From Lachnospiraceae bacterium (GTDB lineage Bacteria; Bacillota; Clostridia; Lachnospirales; Lachnospiraceae), in NCBI GenBank assembly GCA_017542245.1, contig JAFXXN010000053.1, positions 1 to 64,000 on the forward strand: 64,000 nt of DNA, written 5' to 3'. The notes under the pieces were generated by a model. It worked only from the letters and a program-made list of their open reading frames with translations. It was not told where the DNA came from and made no database searches. Shown in pieces: positions 36,081-45,850 of the stretch (its first letter is position 1; each line of letters opens with the position of its first letter). Both the position numbers and the translations under genes were made by a program.

Positions 36081-39008
36081 ATGAATATATTCAGGATATA
36101 TGTCAAAAGAAATCTTAAACTCAATAAGCTGCGGACAACAATGACCATTCTGGGAATTATCCTCTCTATGGCACTTATCACCGCTGTTATAGAGGGAGGA
36201 TACAGCGGGCTCGAATATGTAAGAGAAGTATTAAAAGGTACTTACGGAAGCTTTCATGGTTACTTTTATAATTGTACCAAAGAAGATGTCCGTGACCTTA
36301 CAGCAGACCCACAAGTTGAACAAAGTGTCGTTTACAAAACCCTCGGATGGGCTGATATCGGAAGTACAAACTCCACAAAGCCTTATCTTCTTATAAAAGA
36401 AACAACACCCGATATTGTCAATCTCGTAAATCTTGACATCATTGATGGACGAATGCCCGAAAATTCCTCTGAAATACTGATTTCGGAACATTTATCCTAT
36501 AACGGAAATGTTGAATTCAAAACAGGCGATACTATAACTGTTACTCCCGGAAAGAGATATCTTAACGGCAATGTCATAATGTCTGACGATGTACCTTTCA
36601 CGTCCGGTGAATATCTTCTTCCTCTCGAAAAAGATAATGAATCACATACTTATACCGTAGTCGGCATCATGAGCAGATTTTCTTATTACATAGAAAACTA
36701 TTATTGTCCCGGATATACTGCCATCACAATAAGTGATGATATTTCAAATATTAAAGACACGGAATACGGAGTTTTTTACTCTTTGACAGATGCTGCCGGT
36801 TTTAATGAATTTGTAGGATCGTTTTCAGAAACACACCCGTATGTAAAGAGCTATAAAAACAGAGAACTGGTAGCCCTCTACGGAGGAATAAGCGACAGAT
36901 CCTATTTTCTGTTTATACTCGGTTTTATCCTGATACTTATCTTTCTTATTGTTTTTGGTACAGTTGCCTTAATATACAATTCTTTTTCTATATCCGTAAG
37001 TGAAAGAACGAAACAGATTGGTATACTGAAATCCATAGGAGCTACAAAGAAGCAGATAAGGAGATCTATATTTTATGAAGCATTTTTTGAATGCATTATC
37101 GCCATCCCTTTAGGTCTCGTCTTAGGTTGTTCGGGAATTGGCGCAACTCTTTATCTTATGCAGGAAGGTTTTTCCAATTTCATAGCAGGATTCGGAGGCT
37201 ATACAGCCGCTATAAACGTTAAGATAGGCATAGTGCTTAATTTCCCTCTCTTACTTGTTTCAGTCCTGCTGGTAGTTTTTACAGTTGTTATATCGGCCAT
37301 CATTCCCGCATTAAGGGCTTCAAGCGTATCACCTCTTGATTCCATAAGACAAAACAACGATATCCGCATTAAATCTCATCATTTAAAACAGCCTAGGATT
37401 TTTGCCAAAATATTCGGAATAGAAGGGATGCTTGCTTCCAGAAATTATAACCGTAACCGAAAGAGATACCGCGCAACCATTGTTTCTCTTGCATTAAGTA
37501 TCATTTTATTCATTGCGGCTTCTTCGTTTTGTTCATATCTCGGCGATGCAATATCCGATGAATTTTACGAAGGCAATATGTCTTTAATATATTATGTGGA
37601 TACCTATACAGAGGACGGAGAACCTATGGATGAAGCAGATTATGATAATATTTTTCGTATCCTTTCTTCTTCTGAAGCAGTACATAAGGTTATCCGTGTA
37701 AAACAATTATATGATTCGGTAATCCAGGATCCGAATCTTTTATACGAAGTTCCTGACAATTCTTATGAATCAATGTTCACTGATGAAGTCGCAGCTCCCG
37801 ATACTTTCGACGAAACATCCGAAAATATGTATGATCATAACGCCGAATTATTCTTCATAGATAACAATAGTTTTAAAGAATTATTGGAAAATGAGGGAAT
37901 AGAATATTCACCGGATTCGATTCCGCAGGCTGTTGTGTACAACTACGGAGTATTTTATTCATTTGATGAGGAAGGTAACAGAAAAAAGTTTAGTTATAAT
38001 TTTACGGATGACGACTCTCTCCCGAAAAATATAAGCTGTAACTGGTACAATATTGAATACGTTTTGGATAACGGATATATTGTCATGACCGAAACCATTG
38101 ATAAAAACGGCGAAGTTTATCTTGTCTATTTTTCTGAGGAGGATATAAATACATTCTATGATAATATTATGTATTCCGAAGAGAATGTTGAGGATATTGA
38201 CATATTTGACAGCCTTTTACAAGAAACACTTCAGTCACGTCTCGATCTGGGATTGCCTACAGATAAAGCTCCTACTGATTTTCATACCAATACCAAATAT
38301 GAATTTTTAGATAATGCCGTATTTGTCAAGAAGAGCCTTCTTGAGCATTCAATAGATATCTCGATAATAGGAACCACATATAATAAAGACTATGCATTTA
38401 CGTCAGTACCGGCAATTATCCTGCCTTACAGTGACATAATATCTGAGACAATGCTTTTAGATAATGAAGAATTTCTTATATACAGTTCCGATCCTAATGC
38501 AACAGAAAAAGACATCAATCTCAAATTGACAGAAAACAATTATAGTAACTCCGGTGTGTATAACCATGCAGCAAATAAGCAGAACACTAATTTCTTACGC
38601 AAATTCATCAGTATATTCTCTTATGGATTCGTTCTGCTTATCTCCCTTGTTGCCATAGCAAATGTATTTAATACCATATCAACAAACATAGCTTTAAGGC
38701 GCAGAGAATTCGGAATGCTTAAATCCATGGGACTTTCCAACCGCGGTATCGGAAGAATGCTCAATATCGAATGTCTTATTTACGGAATTAAAAGTGTACT
38801 GTTAGGATTACCGATAGCTATACTCGTCACATATGCGGTATATAAGGTTACAAATAATGCTTTCAGTATCACATTTTATGTTCCGTGGTATAGTGTAGTC
38901 ATCGCTATAGCAGCTGTTTTTACGGTTGTTTTCATAACGATGATGTACGCTTCCAGAAAGATAAAAAAAGACAATACGATAGATGCGTTAAAGAATGAAA
39001 ATATATAG
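36081..39008 (+). CDS. FtsX-type ABC transporter permease
   Basis: 975 aa. TM1 at about residues 17-38, an extracellular domain to about 270, then a three-helix FtsX domain (about 272-415, with SVSERTKQIGILKSIGATKKQ). The second half repeats the plan: a TM near 465-485, a large acidic extracellular domain (about 490-860), and a final FtsX domain (RRREFGMLKSMGLSNRG). Duplicated FtsX modules with large loops are found in MacB-like and bacteriocin-resistance permeases. The very acidic second loop is unusual and probably contacts the substrate or the wall. GAGG lies rather far (about 12 nt) from the ATG. Confidence 0.88.
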   Translation: MNIFRIYVKRNLKLNKLRTTMTILGIILSMALITAVIEGGYSGLEYVREVLKGTYGSFHGYFYNCTKEDVRDLTADPQVEQSVVYKTLGWADIGSTNSTKPYLLIKETTPDIVNLVNLDIIDGRMPENSSEILISEHLSYNGNVEFKTGDTITVTPGKRYLNGNVIMSDDVPFTSGEYLLPLEKDNESHTYTVVGIMSRFSYYIENYYCPGYTAITISDDISNIKDTEYGVFYSLTDAAGFNEFVGSFSETHPYVKSYKNRELVALYGGISDRSYFLFILGFILILIFLIVFGTVALIYNSFSISVSERTKQIGILKSIGATKKQIRRSIFYEAFFECIIAIPLGLVLGCSGIGATLYLMQEGFSNFIAGFGGYTAAINVKIGIVLNFPLLLVSVLLVVFTVVISAIIPALRASSVSPLDSIRQNNDIRIKSHHLKQPRIFAKIFGIEGMLASRNYNRNRKRYRATIVSLALSIILFIAASSFCSYLGDAISDEFYEGNMSLIYYVDTYTEDGEPMDEADYDNIFRILSSSEAVHKVIRVKQLYDSVIQDPNLLYEVPDNSYESMFTDEVAAPDTFDETSENMYDHNAELFFIDNNSFKELLENEGIEYSPDSIPQAVVYNYGVFYSFDEEGNRKKFSYNFTDDDSLPKNISCNWYNIEYVLDNGYIVMTETIDKNGEVYLVYFSEEDINTFYDNIMYSEENVEDIDIFDSLLQETLQSRLDLGLPTDKAPTDFHTNTKYEFLDNAVFVKKSLLEHSIDISIIGTTYNKDYAFTSVPAIILPYSDIISETMLLDNEEFLIYSSDPNATEKDINLKLTENNYSNSGVYNHAANKQNTNFLRKFISIFSYGFVLLISLVAIANVFNTISTNIALRRREFGMLKSMGLSNRGIGRMLNIECLIYGIKSVLLGLPIAILVTYAVYKVTNNAFSITFYVPWYSVVIAIAAVFTVVFITMMYASRKIKKDNTIDALKNENI

Positions 39009-39034
39009 ACTTTGGTCATTATCCATATAAGAAA

Positions 39035-39829
39035 TCATACATGATACATCAGTATTGCGGCAGCAATGGCTGCATTTAATGACTCAATTTTACCTGCCAT
39101 GGGGATATATATTCTTTTGTCAGCCAGTTCTACAGCTTCACGGCTTAAACCGTTTCCTTCATTACCGATCAGAATGGCTGCTTTCTCGGAATATGTTATC
39201 TCCTGGTATGGTACCCCGCCGTGAAGATATGCCGCGTATACTGTTATTCCATATCCTTTTAATTCTTCTATTGCAGCATAAAAATTTTCACAATATACAA
39301 AAGGCATACGGAATATTGACCCCATGGTACTTCTTACTACCTTGGGACTGAAAATGTCTGCACAATCCCTGCTCATTATTATGCCCGAAACCCCTGCTGC
39401 CTCGGCAGTCCTAAGCATAGTTCCGAGATTTCCCGGATCCTGGATATTTTCCAGCAATAATATCTTTTTACCGATAATATTCTTTACGCTATAATAAGGT
39501 TTTTTCACTGTGCACATTATGCCCTGAGGGGTTACCGTCTGGCTGATATTTTCAAATACATTGTCTTTTACTGCCAAAATTTTTTCATATTCAGATGAAA
39601 TTTCTGATTTTAATAATTTATCTTTTATTTCATCCATTGCAGAACTTGAAGAAAAACTCTCTGATACAAAAATAGACTCTATACATTCCGGTGCCGTTTC
39701 TAATGTATCTTTAAAAATCCTTAAACCTTCAATTACAAAAAAGCCCTGCCTATCACGTTCTTTCTTTAACTTAAGCAGGGCCTGAAGATTCTTTATTTTT
39801 TCATTTTTATTGCTTGTTATCAATTCCAT
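39035..39829 (-). CDS. TrmH/SpoU-family RNA 2'-O-methyltransferase
   Basis: 264 aa from the ATG 2 nt after the prfA stop; an overlapping TTG two codons upstream is possible. The N-terminal substrate-binding domain (ITSNKNEKIKNLQALLKLKKERDR, FVIEGLRI) is followed by the SPOUT knot with motifs ENIQDPGNLGTMLRTAEAAG, ILIGNEGNGLS and IPMAGKIESLNAAIAAAI. It methylates a ribose in rRNA or tRNA; the exact site cannot be read from sequence. Translationally coupled to prfA. Confidence 0.9.
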   Translation of the reverse strand: MELITSNKNEKIKNLQALLKLKKERDRQGFFVIEGLRIFKDTLETAPECIESIFVSESFSSSSAMDEIKDKLLKSEISSEYEKILAVKDNVFENISQTVTPQGIMCTVKKPYYSVKNIIGKKILLLENIQDPGNLGTMLRTAEAAGVSGIIMSRDCADIFSPKVVRSTMGSIFRMPFVYCENFYAAIEELKGYGITVYAAYLHGGVPYQEITYSEKAAILIGNEGNGLSREAVELADKRIYIPMAGKIESLNAAIAAAILMYHV

Positions 39830-39831
39830 GA

Positions 39832-40905
39832 TCAATTCTCGCTCATTTTCAAAAGCTTTGCAGCCTGATCTGCGGCAGTGAGGCTGTCAATCAGCTGATC
39901 AAGATTTCCGTTCATTACGTCATCCAAAGTGTAAAGTGTAAGTTTTATCCTGTGATCGGTACATCTGCTCTGAGGAAAGTTATAGGTTCTGATCTTTTCG
40001 GATCGGTCTCCGGTTCCAACCTGACTTCTCTTGACTTCAGCTTCAGCATCATGTGCCTTTTCAAGCTCGAGTTCATACAATTTGGCACGAAGTACCCTTA
40101 ATGCTTTATCTCTGTTCTTAAGCTGCGACTTTTCATCCTGGCATGATATAACTATCCCTGTAGGTATATGTGTAAGACGAACTGCAGAATCCGTAGTATT
40201 TACGCACTGGCCACCGTTTCCCGAAGCCCTGAAAACATCAAATTTACAATCATTAAGATCAAGATTTACCTCAACCTCTTCAGCCTCTGGCATGATAGCT
40301 ACAGTTGCCGTTGACGTGTGAATCCTTCCGCCTGATTCCGTTACCGGTATACGCTGTACACGATGAACTCCGCTTTCATATTTAAGTCTGGAATAAGCTC
40401 CTTTACCGTTTACCATAAATATGACTTCTTTGAACCCGCCTATACCACTTTCATTTACACTGACCAGTTCTATCTTCCATCTTTGTGAATCAGCATATTT
40501 GCTGTACATCCTATACAACTCAGCGGCAAAAAGCGCTGCCTCATCGCCTCCCGCTCCTCCTCGGATCTCAACTACAACATTCTTTTCATCATTCGGGTCT
40601 TTCGGAAGAAGCAGTATTTTAAGTTCATTTTCAACCTCAGATATCCTCTGTCTTGAAGAAGAAAGTTCTTCTTTCAGCATATCCCTCATTTCAGGATCAT
40701 TTTCACTGTCCAAAAGTTCAAGGCTGTCCTCTATCGTCTGTTTTACCGACTTGTATTCCCTGTATTTTTCAACTATGGCCCCCATGTCGGTCTGTTCTTT
40801 CATAAGTTTTCTGAAACGGCTCTGGTCATTCACTACCTGCGGTTCAGAAAGTTCTGCCTGAATTTCCTCAAAACGCCGTTCCAGTTCCTCTATTTTTTCA
40901 AACAT
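39832..40905 (-). CDS. prfA: Peptide chain release factor 1
   Basis: 357 aa. Reads UAG and UAA through the P-V-T tripeptide (residues 187-189) and triggers peptide release with GGQ at 231-233. The C-terminal [19 protein letters not shown] is diagnostic for RF1. It is followed by the methyltransferase gene and preceded, 2 bp away, by prmC, which modifies the GGQ glutamine. Confidence 0.97.
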   Translation of the reverse strand: MFEKIEELERRFEEIQAELSEPQVVNDQSRFRKLMKEQTDMGAIVEKYREYKSVKQTIEDSLELLDSENDPEMRDMLKEELSSSRQRISEVENELKILLLPKDPNDEKNVVVEIRGGAGGDEAALFAAELYRMYSKYADSQRWKIELVSVNESGIGGFKEVIFMVNGKGAYSRLKYESGVHRVQRIPVTESGGRIHTSTATVAIMPEAEEVEVNLDLNDCKFDVFRASGNGGQCVNTTDSAVRLTHIPTGIVISCQDEKSQLKNRDKALRVLRAKLYELELEKAHDAEAEVKRSQVGTGDRSEKIRTYNFPQSRCTDHRIKLTLYTLDDVMNGNLDQLIDSLTAADQAAKLLKMSEN

Positions 40906-40907
40906 CT

Positions 40908-41864
40908 CTATTTCTCCGTAATGACTCCCTCGATCACTCGCCTTAAACCGGCAAGATCACGATGAACCTCTATCTCCGCAAACCCGGCTTCTCTCATCAT
41001 ATCTCCGACGGGCTCGGCTTGAGAATCATCAAATTCCATGATGAGTCTGCCACCGCTAAACAGGTATCCGGGTGCCTCCCTGCATATCCTTCTGTAAAAA
41101 TCCATGCCGTCATCACCGCCATCCAAAGCAAGATGCGGTTCATGCTCTGTAATTTCCGGCATAAGATCCTGTATCTCATTCCTTACTATATATGGCGGAT
41201 TTGCCGTTATAATATGAAATTTCCCCTTAACCAGAGAAAAAAGATCGCTCTCAAGAAAATCTATTTTACAACCTGTCATGTCAAAAATACTTTTTTGAAG
41301 ATTTAATTCGAAATTTCTTCCGGCTATCTCTAACGCTTCTTTTGAAATATCGGCACCGGTCACGGAGATGAATATATTCTCACTATATTTCTTATCATTT
41401 TTTAACAGCTTTTCCATAACTGTAAATCCTACAGAAACAGCTACACATCCACTCCCCGTACAAAGATCCAAAACCTTGAGACCGGCTTCTTCAGAATCCG
41501 TTTTCTGCCAGAATCCCGGTTTTGCTTTTATAGCCTCAAGACTTCTCTTTACAGCAAGTTCAGCCAGTATTTCGGTATCAAATCTGGGGATAAGCACATC
41601 TTGTGTAACAATAAAACTGTACCCCATAAACTCGGTACTGCCTATAATATACTGCAGGGGCTCATGATCTGCCCGACGTTCCACAAGCTTTTCAAAGATC
41701 TCTGCTTCCCTCTTTGGCATTTCTTCATACAGCTTAACAAATAAGCTGCTTCTTTCAAGCCCTGTAGCAACAAGAAGAAGATATTCTGCATCAACTTCCG
41801 CTTCTTCTATACCGGCAGCCTTAAGTTCAGATGCTGCCTTCTTTTTCGCATCGGAATAACGCAT
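40908..41864 (-). CDS. prmC: Release factor glutamine methyltransferase
   Basis: 318 aa (typical 280-300). N-terminal helical domain, then a Rossmann methyltransferase with [15 protein letters not shown] for SAM and the catalytic TANPPYI (NPPY) motif. It methylates the GGQ glutamine of RF1/RF2. A short insertion (about residues 115-125) accounts for the extra length. The pairing with prfA is conserved in Firmicutes. Confidence 0.95.
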   Translation of the reverse strand: MRYSDAKKKAASELKAAGIEEAEVDAEYLLLVATGLERSSLFVKLYEEMPKREAEIFEKLVERRADHEPLQYIIGSTEFMGYSFIVTQDVLIPRFDTEILAELAVKRSLEAIKAKPGFWQKTDSEEAGLKVLDLCTGSGCVAVSVGFTVMEKLLKNDKKYSENIFISVTGADISKEALEIAGRNFELNLQKSIFDMTGCKIDFLESDLFSLVKGKFHIITANPPYIVRNEIQDLMPEITEHEPHLALDGGDDGMDFYRRICREAPGYLFSGGRLIMEFDDSQAEPVGDMMREAGFAEIEVHRDLAGLRRVIEGVITEK

Positions 41865-41879
41865 TTTCCCCTCAACTAT

Positions 41880-43271
41880 CTACTCTTTAAAATATTTATT
41901 TAGTGCATTTAAAACTTCATCATCCTCTTCTTCATCACTTGAATCAAGGAGATTTCTATCAGGATACTGTAAATTATCCTTAACATCTTCTTCTGTATTT
42001 TCTATATCAATATCCTGATCTTTTGCCAAAGATTTTGCCTTATCTGCCGCCTCTCTTGCAAGAGCCTCGGAGAGCTCATCGTCTTTAATCTCCTGTCCCT
42101 GCAGGCTATCAATCCTGGCATCGATTTCCTTTATTTCTTCTTCAGACAGATCGGTATCTATAATCCCCTTTGCTTCACGTCTCTGACGTATCTCTTTCTC
42201 ACGTTCCCGCCTGCGTTTATCTTTAATGGAAGCCTTATCATTTCTTTTAGCTTCTTCTTCGGCTCTGGCGTCTTCCTGAAATGCTCTCCAGTCAAATACT
42301 GCTTCGACCGAAGCTATAGCACACTCAATCATAGAATCATCCGGTTCACGCGTAGTAAGTTTCTGAAGCGCAAGTCCCGGTTTGCTCAGTACTGCCACCA
42401 CTTTATTATCTGTTCGGCCCGCAAGACGTATAAACTCATATGAAAGCCCCGCAATAACAGGTACAAGAAGTATTCTGCCCACAACCATAAGTATAGTGGA
42501 CTCAAATCTGATAAACATAAAGAAAATAATACTTATGACCATTACAATAAGAAGGAAACTGGTTCCGCATCTCTTATGTTCCCTTGAGCATTTTCTTACG
42601 TTCTCTACATTAAGTTCCAACCCACTCTCAACACAATTTATCGACTTATGTTCAGCGCCATGATACATAAAAACTCTCTTAATATCTTTCATGCAGGAAA
42701 TTGCAGCCACATAACCGACAAAAAGAGTTATTCGGATAAGTCCCTCCACAACAGCCAACAGAACTGTAGATTCTATTACTTCCTTTAAAAATTTTGAGAT
42801 AAAGTAAGGAAGGATCATAAAAATCCCGACGGCAAGAACAACGGCGAAAAATACCATAAGTCCCATTAATAAGCCTTCTTTTCTCTTTTCTTCCTTATTC
42901 TTCTCTTTATTGATAGTCTGTCTTATCTCAGAAAAACTCTGGGCCGGACGGTTTTCATCATATTCCTCTTCATCTGCATTTTTAGTTTCATTTGCTTTAG
43001 ATGCAGTTTTTTCTGTCTCATCCTCATCTTCAAAAAAGCTGGCAGACCATGTAAGAGTTTTTATACCGATAACAAGTGACTCCGCAAATGTAACCACGCC
43101 TCTGATAATGGGAAGTTTAAAAAACTTAGATTTATCCCCAAGAGAAGTGGTATGCTGATCATCCACCTCTATAGTTCCATCAGGTTTTCTGACGGCACAG
43201 GCATAATGAGAGCCGTTTTTCATCATAACGCCCTCCATAAGAGCCTGTCCACCGATTCCGGATGCTTTCAT
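41880..43271 (-). CDS. DUF1385 membrane protein (YqhQ-like)
   Basis: 463 aa. The N-terminal GIGGQALMEGVMM is the hallmark of DUF1385/YqhQ proteins. The middle holds a set of transmembrane helices (about residues 140-280) around YHGAEHKSINCVE, a possible metal-binding signature of the family. The C-terminal 130 residues are charged, repetitive and lysine/glutamate-rich, longer than in simple family members. The function of the family is not established. It lies between rpmE and prmC; the ribosome binding site is GGAGGAA. Confidence 0.88.
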   Translation of the reverse strand: MKASGIGGQALMEGVMMKNGSHYACAVRKPDGTIEVDDQHTTSLGDKSKFFKLPIIRGVVTFAESLVIGIKTLTWSASFFEDEDETEKTASKANETKNADEEEYDENRPAQSFSEIRQTINKEKNKEEKRKEGLLMGLMVFFAVVLAVGIFMILPYFISKFLKEVIESTVLLAVVEGLIRITLFVGYVAAISCMKDIKRVFMYHGAEHKSINCVESGLELNVENVRKCSREHKRCGTSFLLIVMVISIIFFMFIRFESTILMVVGRILLVPVIAGLSYEFIRLAGRTDNKVVAVLSKPGLALQKLTTREPDDSMIECAIASVEAVFDWRAFQEDARAEEEAKRNDKASIKDKRRREREKEIRQRREAKGIIDTDLSEEEIKEIDARIDSLQGQEIKDDELSEALAREAADKAKSLAKDQDIDIENTEEDVKDNLQYPDRNLLDSSDEEEDDEVLNALNKYFKE

Positions 43272-43296
43272 AAGTTTTTCCTCCTATAGGTAAACC

Positions 43297-43328
43297 AAAA
43301 AGGCTGAGGCCATATAACCTCAACCTTT
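43297..43328 (-). terminator. rpmE terminator
   Basis: On the minus strand AAAGGTTGAGG pairs with CCTCAGCCTTT (one G-T pair), followed by TTTTTGG. It separates rpmE from the DUF1385 gene. Confidence 0.75.
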
Positions 43329-43346
43329 AATCTTAAGTGATAAATT

Positions 43347-43553
43347 CTAATTATTTCCCAGACCATACTTACGGTTGAACTTATCAATAGCACCACGAGC
43401 CTGAACTGACTTCTGCTGTCCTGTATAGAAAGGATGGCACTTTGAACAGATTTCAACGTGAATTTCTTTCTTTGTCGAACCGGTCACAAACTCATTGCCG
43501 CAGTTGCATGTTACCTTTGCCTGATAATATGTAGGCTGTACATTCTCTCTCAT
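43347..43553 (-). CDS. rpmE: 50S ribosomal protein L31
   Basis: 68 aa from the ATG after GAGGTGAAAAAA (MRENVQPTYYQAKV); a GTG three codons upstream overlaps the ribosome binding site itself. Four zinc-ligand cysteines are present (VTCNC and CSKC), so this is the zinc-containing C+ form of L31. It lies between rho and the DUF1385 gene, a common Firmicutes order, and has its own promoter. Confidence 0.96.
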   Translation of the reverse strand: MRENVQPTYYQAKVTCNCGNEFVTGSTKKEIHVEICSKCHPFYTGQQKSVQARGAIDKFNRKYGLGNN

Positions 43554-43609
43554 TTTTTTCACCTCATCTTTTACTGATTTTCTTATCTTTCAGATACACA
43601 GTGAAACTG

Positions 43610-43638
43610 ATTATATCACGGGTAGATTCAAAATGCAA
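43610..43638 (-). promoter_or_regulatory. rpmE promoter
   Basis: TTGCAT (43633-43638) and TATAAT (43610-43615) on the minus strand, 17 nt apart, with a leader of about 50 nt. Confidence 0.75.
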
Positions 43639-43665
43639 GAGATATTTTTAATATTTCAAAATATT

Positions 43666-45201
43666 TTACATCAGCTTGGTCTTTTTTACCATATTACAGA
43701 ATTCTTTATTGTTCCTGGTCCTTGAAAATACACTGATTATTTTCTCAACCGCACTCTCTGCCCTGCCTGAACTGAATGCATGCCGGATGATTTCGTTTGC
43801 CTCCTGTTCCTCCGGAGTCAGAAGCAGGTCATCACGTCTTGTACTCGATTTAGGAAGATCTATGGCCGGAAAAATCCTCTTCTCAGAAAGGTTTCTGTCA
43901 AGAACAATTTCCATATTACCTGTTCCTTTAAACTCTTCAAAAACAACATCATCCATACGGCTTCCGGTTTCCACCAGAGCTGTTGCCAGAATGGTAAGGC
44001 TTCCTCCTTCTCTCATGCACCTTGCTGCACCAAAGAACTTTTTGGGCATATGCAGTGCCGCAGGATCAAGGCCTCCCGAAAGAGTCCTTCCGCTGGCGGT
44101 ACATGTAAGGTTATATGCACGTGCAAGACGTGTGATACTGTCAAGAAGGATAACTACATCCTTCTTCTGTTCAACCATTCTCTTGGCTCTCTCTATCACC
44201 ATTTCCGATACTCTTTTATGATTGTCCGGCAATTCATCAAAGGTTGAATAAATAACGGTAACATTCTCTCCTTCAATTGATTCCTTTATATCTGTTACTT
44301 CCTCCGGACGTTCATCTATAAGAAGTATAAGCAGCTGTATTTCAGGATTATTTGTAGTAATCGCATTTGCTATCTGTTTTAAAAGAGTTGTCTTACCTGC
44401 TTTAGGCTGTGAAACTATCATTCCACGCTGACCTTTACCTATGGGAGAAAGAATATCCATAATTCTCATGGCAGGTGAACATCCCGGTGTTTCCAAATAA
44501 ATCCTTTCGTGTGGAAATACAGGAGTAAGATTTTCAAACCTTGGTCTTCTTCCGTCTTCGTAAGGTCTTAACCCATTTACCGTCTTGCAATAAAGCATGG
44601 CGTTAAACTTTTCACCGGGCATTTTCTGCTTTGTAAGCCCTACTATAAGATCTCCTTTTCTTAAGTTCATCTTCCTTATCTGATCACGGGATACATAAAC
44701 ATCCATATCACTTGGAAGGCAATTCATATTTCTGATAAATCCGTATCCGTCCGGCATTATCTCAAGGATACCTTCTTTTGTATCTCCCCGGTTATAACCC
44801 GGATTTTCTTTTTTCTGAGAGCCCTGGAAATTATTCTGCTGCTGATCGTCTGACCTGGTCCCCCCCTGTTCGGATTCTTCTCCGACAAATTCTTCTGCAA
44901 CGGAATTTCCATCAGTTTCATTTTCTCTATAATCCTCTGATAATCCGTCAGGCGTATAGTCCTCCGAATAATCATCTTCTTCATCCATTATCTCAGGTTC
45001 ATTATCATTTTTTTCTTCGATTTCAAAAATGGGTTCATCTATCTCAGAAACCATTTTGTCATTTTCAGAAGAGCTGATGGAATCATCAAATTCATTTAAT
45101 GCGTCTATAAGCTGCTGCTTTTTTAAAGAAGATGCCTTATTCACACCTTTTTGTTTTGCCATTTCACGGAGTTGTGTAACTGTCATATGACTATAATCCA
45201 T
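43666..45201 (-). CDS. rho: Transcription termination factor Rho
   Basis: 511 aa, about 90 longer than E. coli Rho. The N-terminal Rho_N (SAP-like) helix bundle (MTVTQLREMAKQKGV) is followed by a very acidic, low-complexity insertion at about residues 40-145, then the cold-shock RNA-binding domain (EGILEIMPDGYGFIR) and the RecA-type motor with QPKAGKTTLL and ILLIDERPEEVTD. Inserted N-terminal domains of this kind are known in several Clostridia and Actinobacteria. The roughly 215-bp gap upstream (45202-45415) contains a possible promoter (TTGTAT, 18 nt, TTTATA) and a short hairpin before a T run, possibly autoregulatory; otherwise nothing clear. Confidence 0.96.
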   Translation of the reverse strand: MDYSHMTVTQLREMAKQKGVNKASSLKKQQLIDALNEFDDSISSSENDKMVSEIDEPIFEIEEKNDNEPEIMDEEDDYSEDYTPDGLSEDYRENETDGNSVAEEFVGEESEQGGTRSDDQQQNNFQGSQKKENPGYNRGDTKEGILEIMPDGYGFIRNMNCLPSDMDVYVSRDQIRKMNLRKGDLIVGLTKQKMPGEKFNAMLYCKTVNGLRPYEDGRRPRFENLTPVFPHERIYLETPGCSPAMRIMDILSPIGKGQRGMIVSQPKAGKTTLLKQIANAITTNNPEIQLLILLIDERPEEVTDIKESIEGENVTVIYSTFDELPDNHKRVSEMVIERAKRMVEQKKDVVILLDSITRLARAYNLTCTASGRTLSGGLDPAALHMPKKFFGAARCMREGGSLTILATALVETGSRMDDVVFEEFKGTGNMEIVLDRNLSEKRIFPAIDLPKSSTRRDDLLLTPEEQEANEIIRHAFSSGRAESAVEKIISVFSRTRNNKEFCNMVKKTKLM

Positions 45202-45415
45202 ATATTGTTCTCCATTCTGATAGTTTTATAAAATCCGGGGGATCTTTAATAGAATCGTAAAAAAGTCACAGGAAACTACCTGGTATATATCAATTTTGTT
45301 AAATAAATCAATAAATCCTATAAAGAATGTATGATATCAGTAATACAATCTTTTCTTGAAATATCTGACCAGAGTTCAGAATAACATAACTTTATTTCTT
45401 TTGCAAGACCAAAAT

Positions 45416-45706
45416 TTAGGTATCCTCTTTAAGCCTTGCTTTATGATGGGGATTTTTCCTTACTATTTCTGCTCCGGCAGCAAGTTCGGTTAAAATAGCA
45501 GCACCATATGTCACACTTATGGAATCTACCTTCGATAAAAGTTCACCCTGTTCGGTTGAAACATATTTGGGTTTCAATCTGTTTAATGCATAACATAATA
45601 TATCTGTCTTACATATATCACAAGTACAGCAGTTCAGTTCAGGTAACAACTGCTCTAACTTATCTTCGACCATATTTTCCATTATGTTTCTAACCAAAAC
45701 AGCCAT
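45416..45706 (-). CDS. ComFB-like protein
   Basis: 96 aa from the internal ATG (MAVLVRNIMENMV), because GGAGGTG lies 6 nt before it. The core CCTCDICKTDILCYALNRLKPKYVSTEQGEL matches the late-competence ComFB family (CxC..C.DI.a.ALN.LpP.Yv). The cysteines could bind zinc. ComFB-type proteins occur in competence loci and in cyanobacterial second-messenger signalling; here the gene stands alone, downstream of the nitrogenase-like operon, with its own promoter. Role here unknown. Confidence 0.85.
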   Translation of the reverse strand: MAVLVRNIMENMVEDKLEQLLPELNCCTCDICKTDILCYALNRLKPKYVSTEQGELLSKVDSISVTYGAAILTELAAGAEIVRKNPHHKARLKEDT

Positions 45707-45745
45707 TCCGTTCACCTCCGACATATGACCTGTCCAACCAGTTTC

Positions 45746-45774
45746 ATTTTACATTTGCCCGCACTTATTGTCAA
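45746..45774 (-). promoter_or_regulatory. comFB-like gene promoter
   Basis: TTGACA (45769-45774) and TAAAAT (45746-45751) on the minus strand, 17 nt apart, placed directly after the terminator of the nitrogenase-like operon. Confidence 0.75.
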
Positions 45775-45792
45775 GAAATTTATCAAAAGAAA

Positions 45793-45822
45793 ACTCTCTT
45801 TACCGTTTTCGATAAAGAGAGT
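45793..45822 (-). terminator. Terminator of the nitrogenase-like operon
   Basis: A perfect 10-bp stem ACTCTCTTTA with TAAAGAGAGT, loop 10 nt, followed on the minus strand by TTTTCTTTT. It begins about 30 nt after the binding-protein stop codon and closes the seven-gene operon. Confidence 0.85.
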
Positions 45823-45850
45823 ACAATTTGTAAAACAATCTGTTTTCTAT

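Noticed and set aside
39829-39835. TTG start of the SpoU methyltransferase overlapping the prfA stop
   Set aside because: Possible, but the ATG two codons later is equally well placed and is a stronger start codon.
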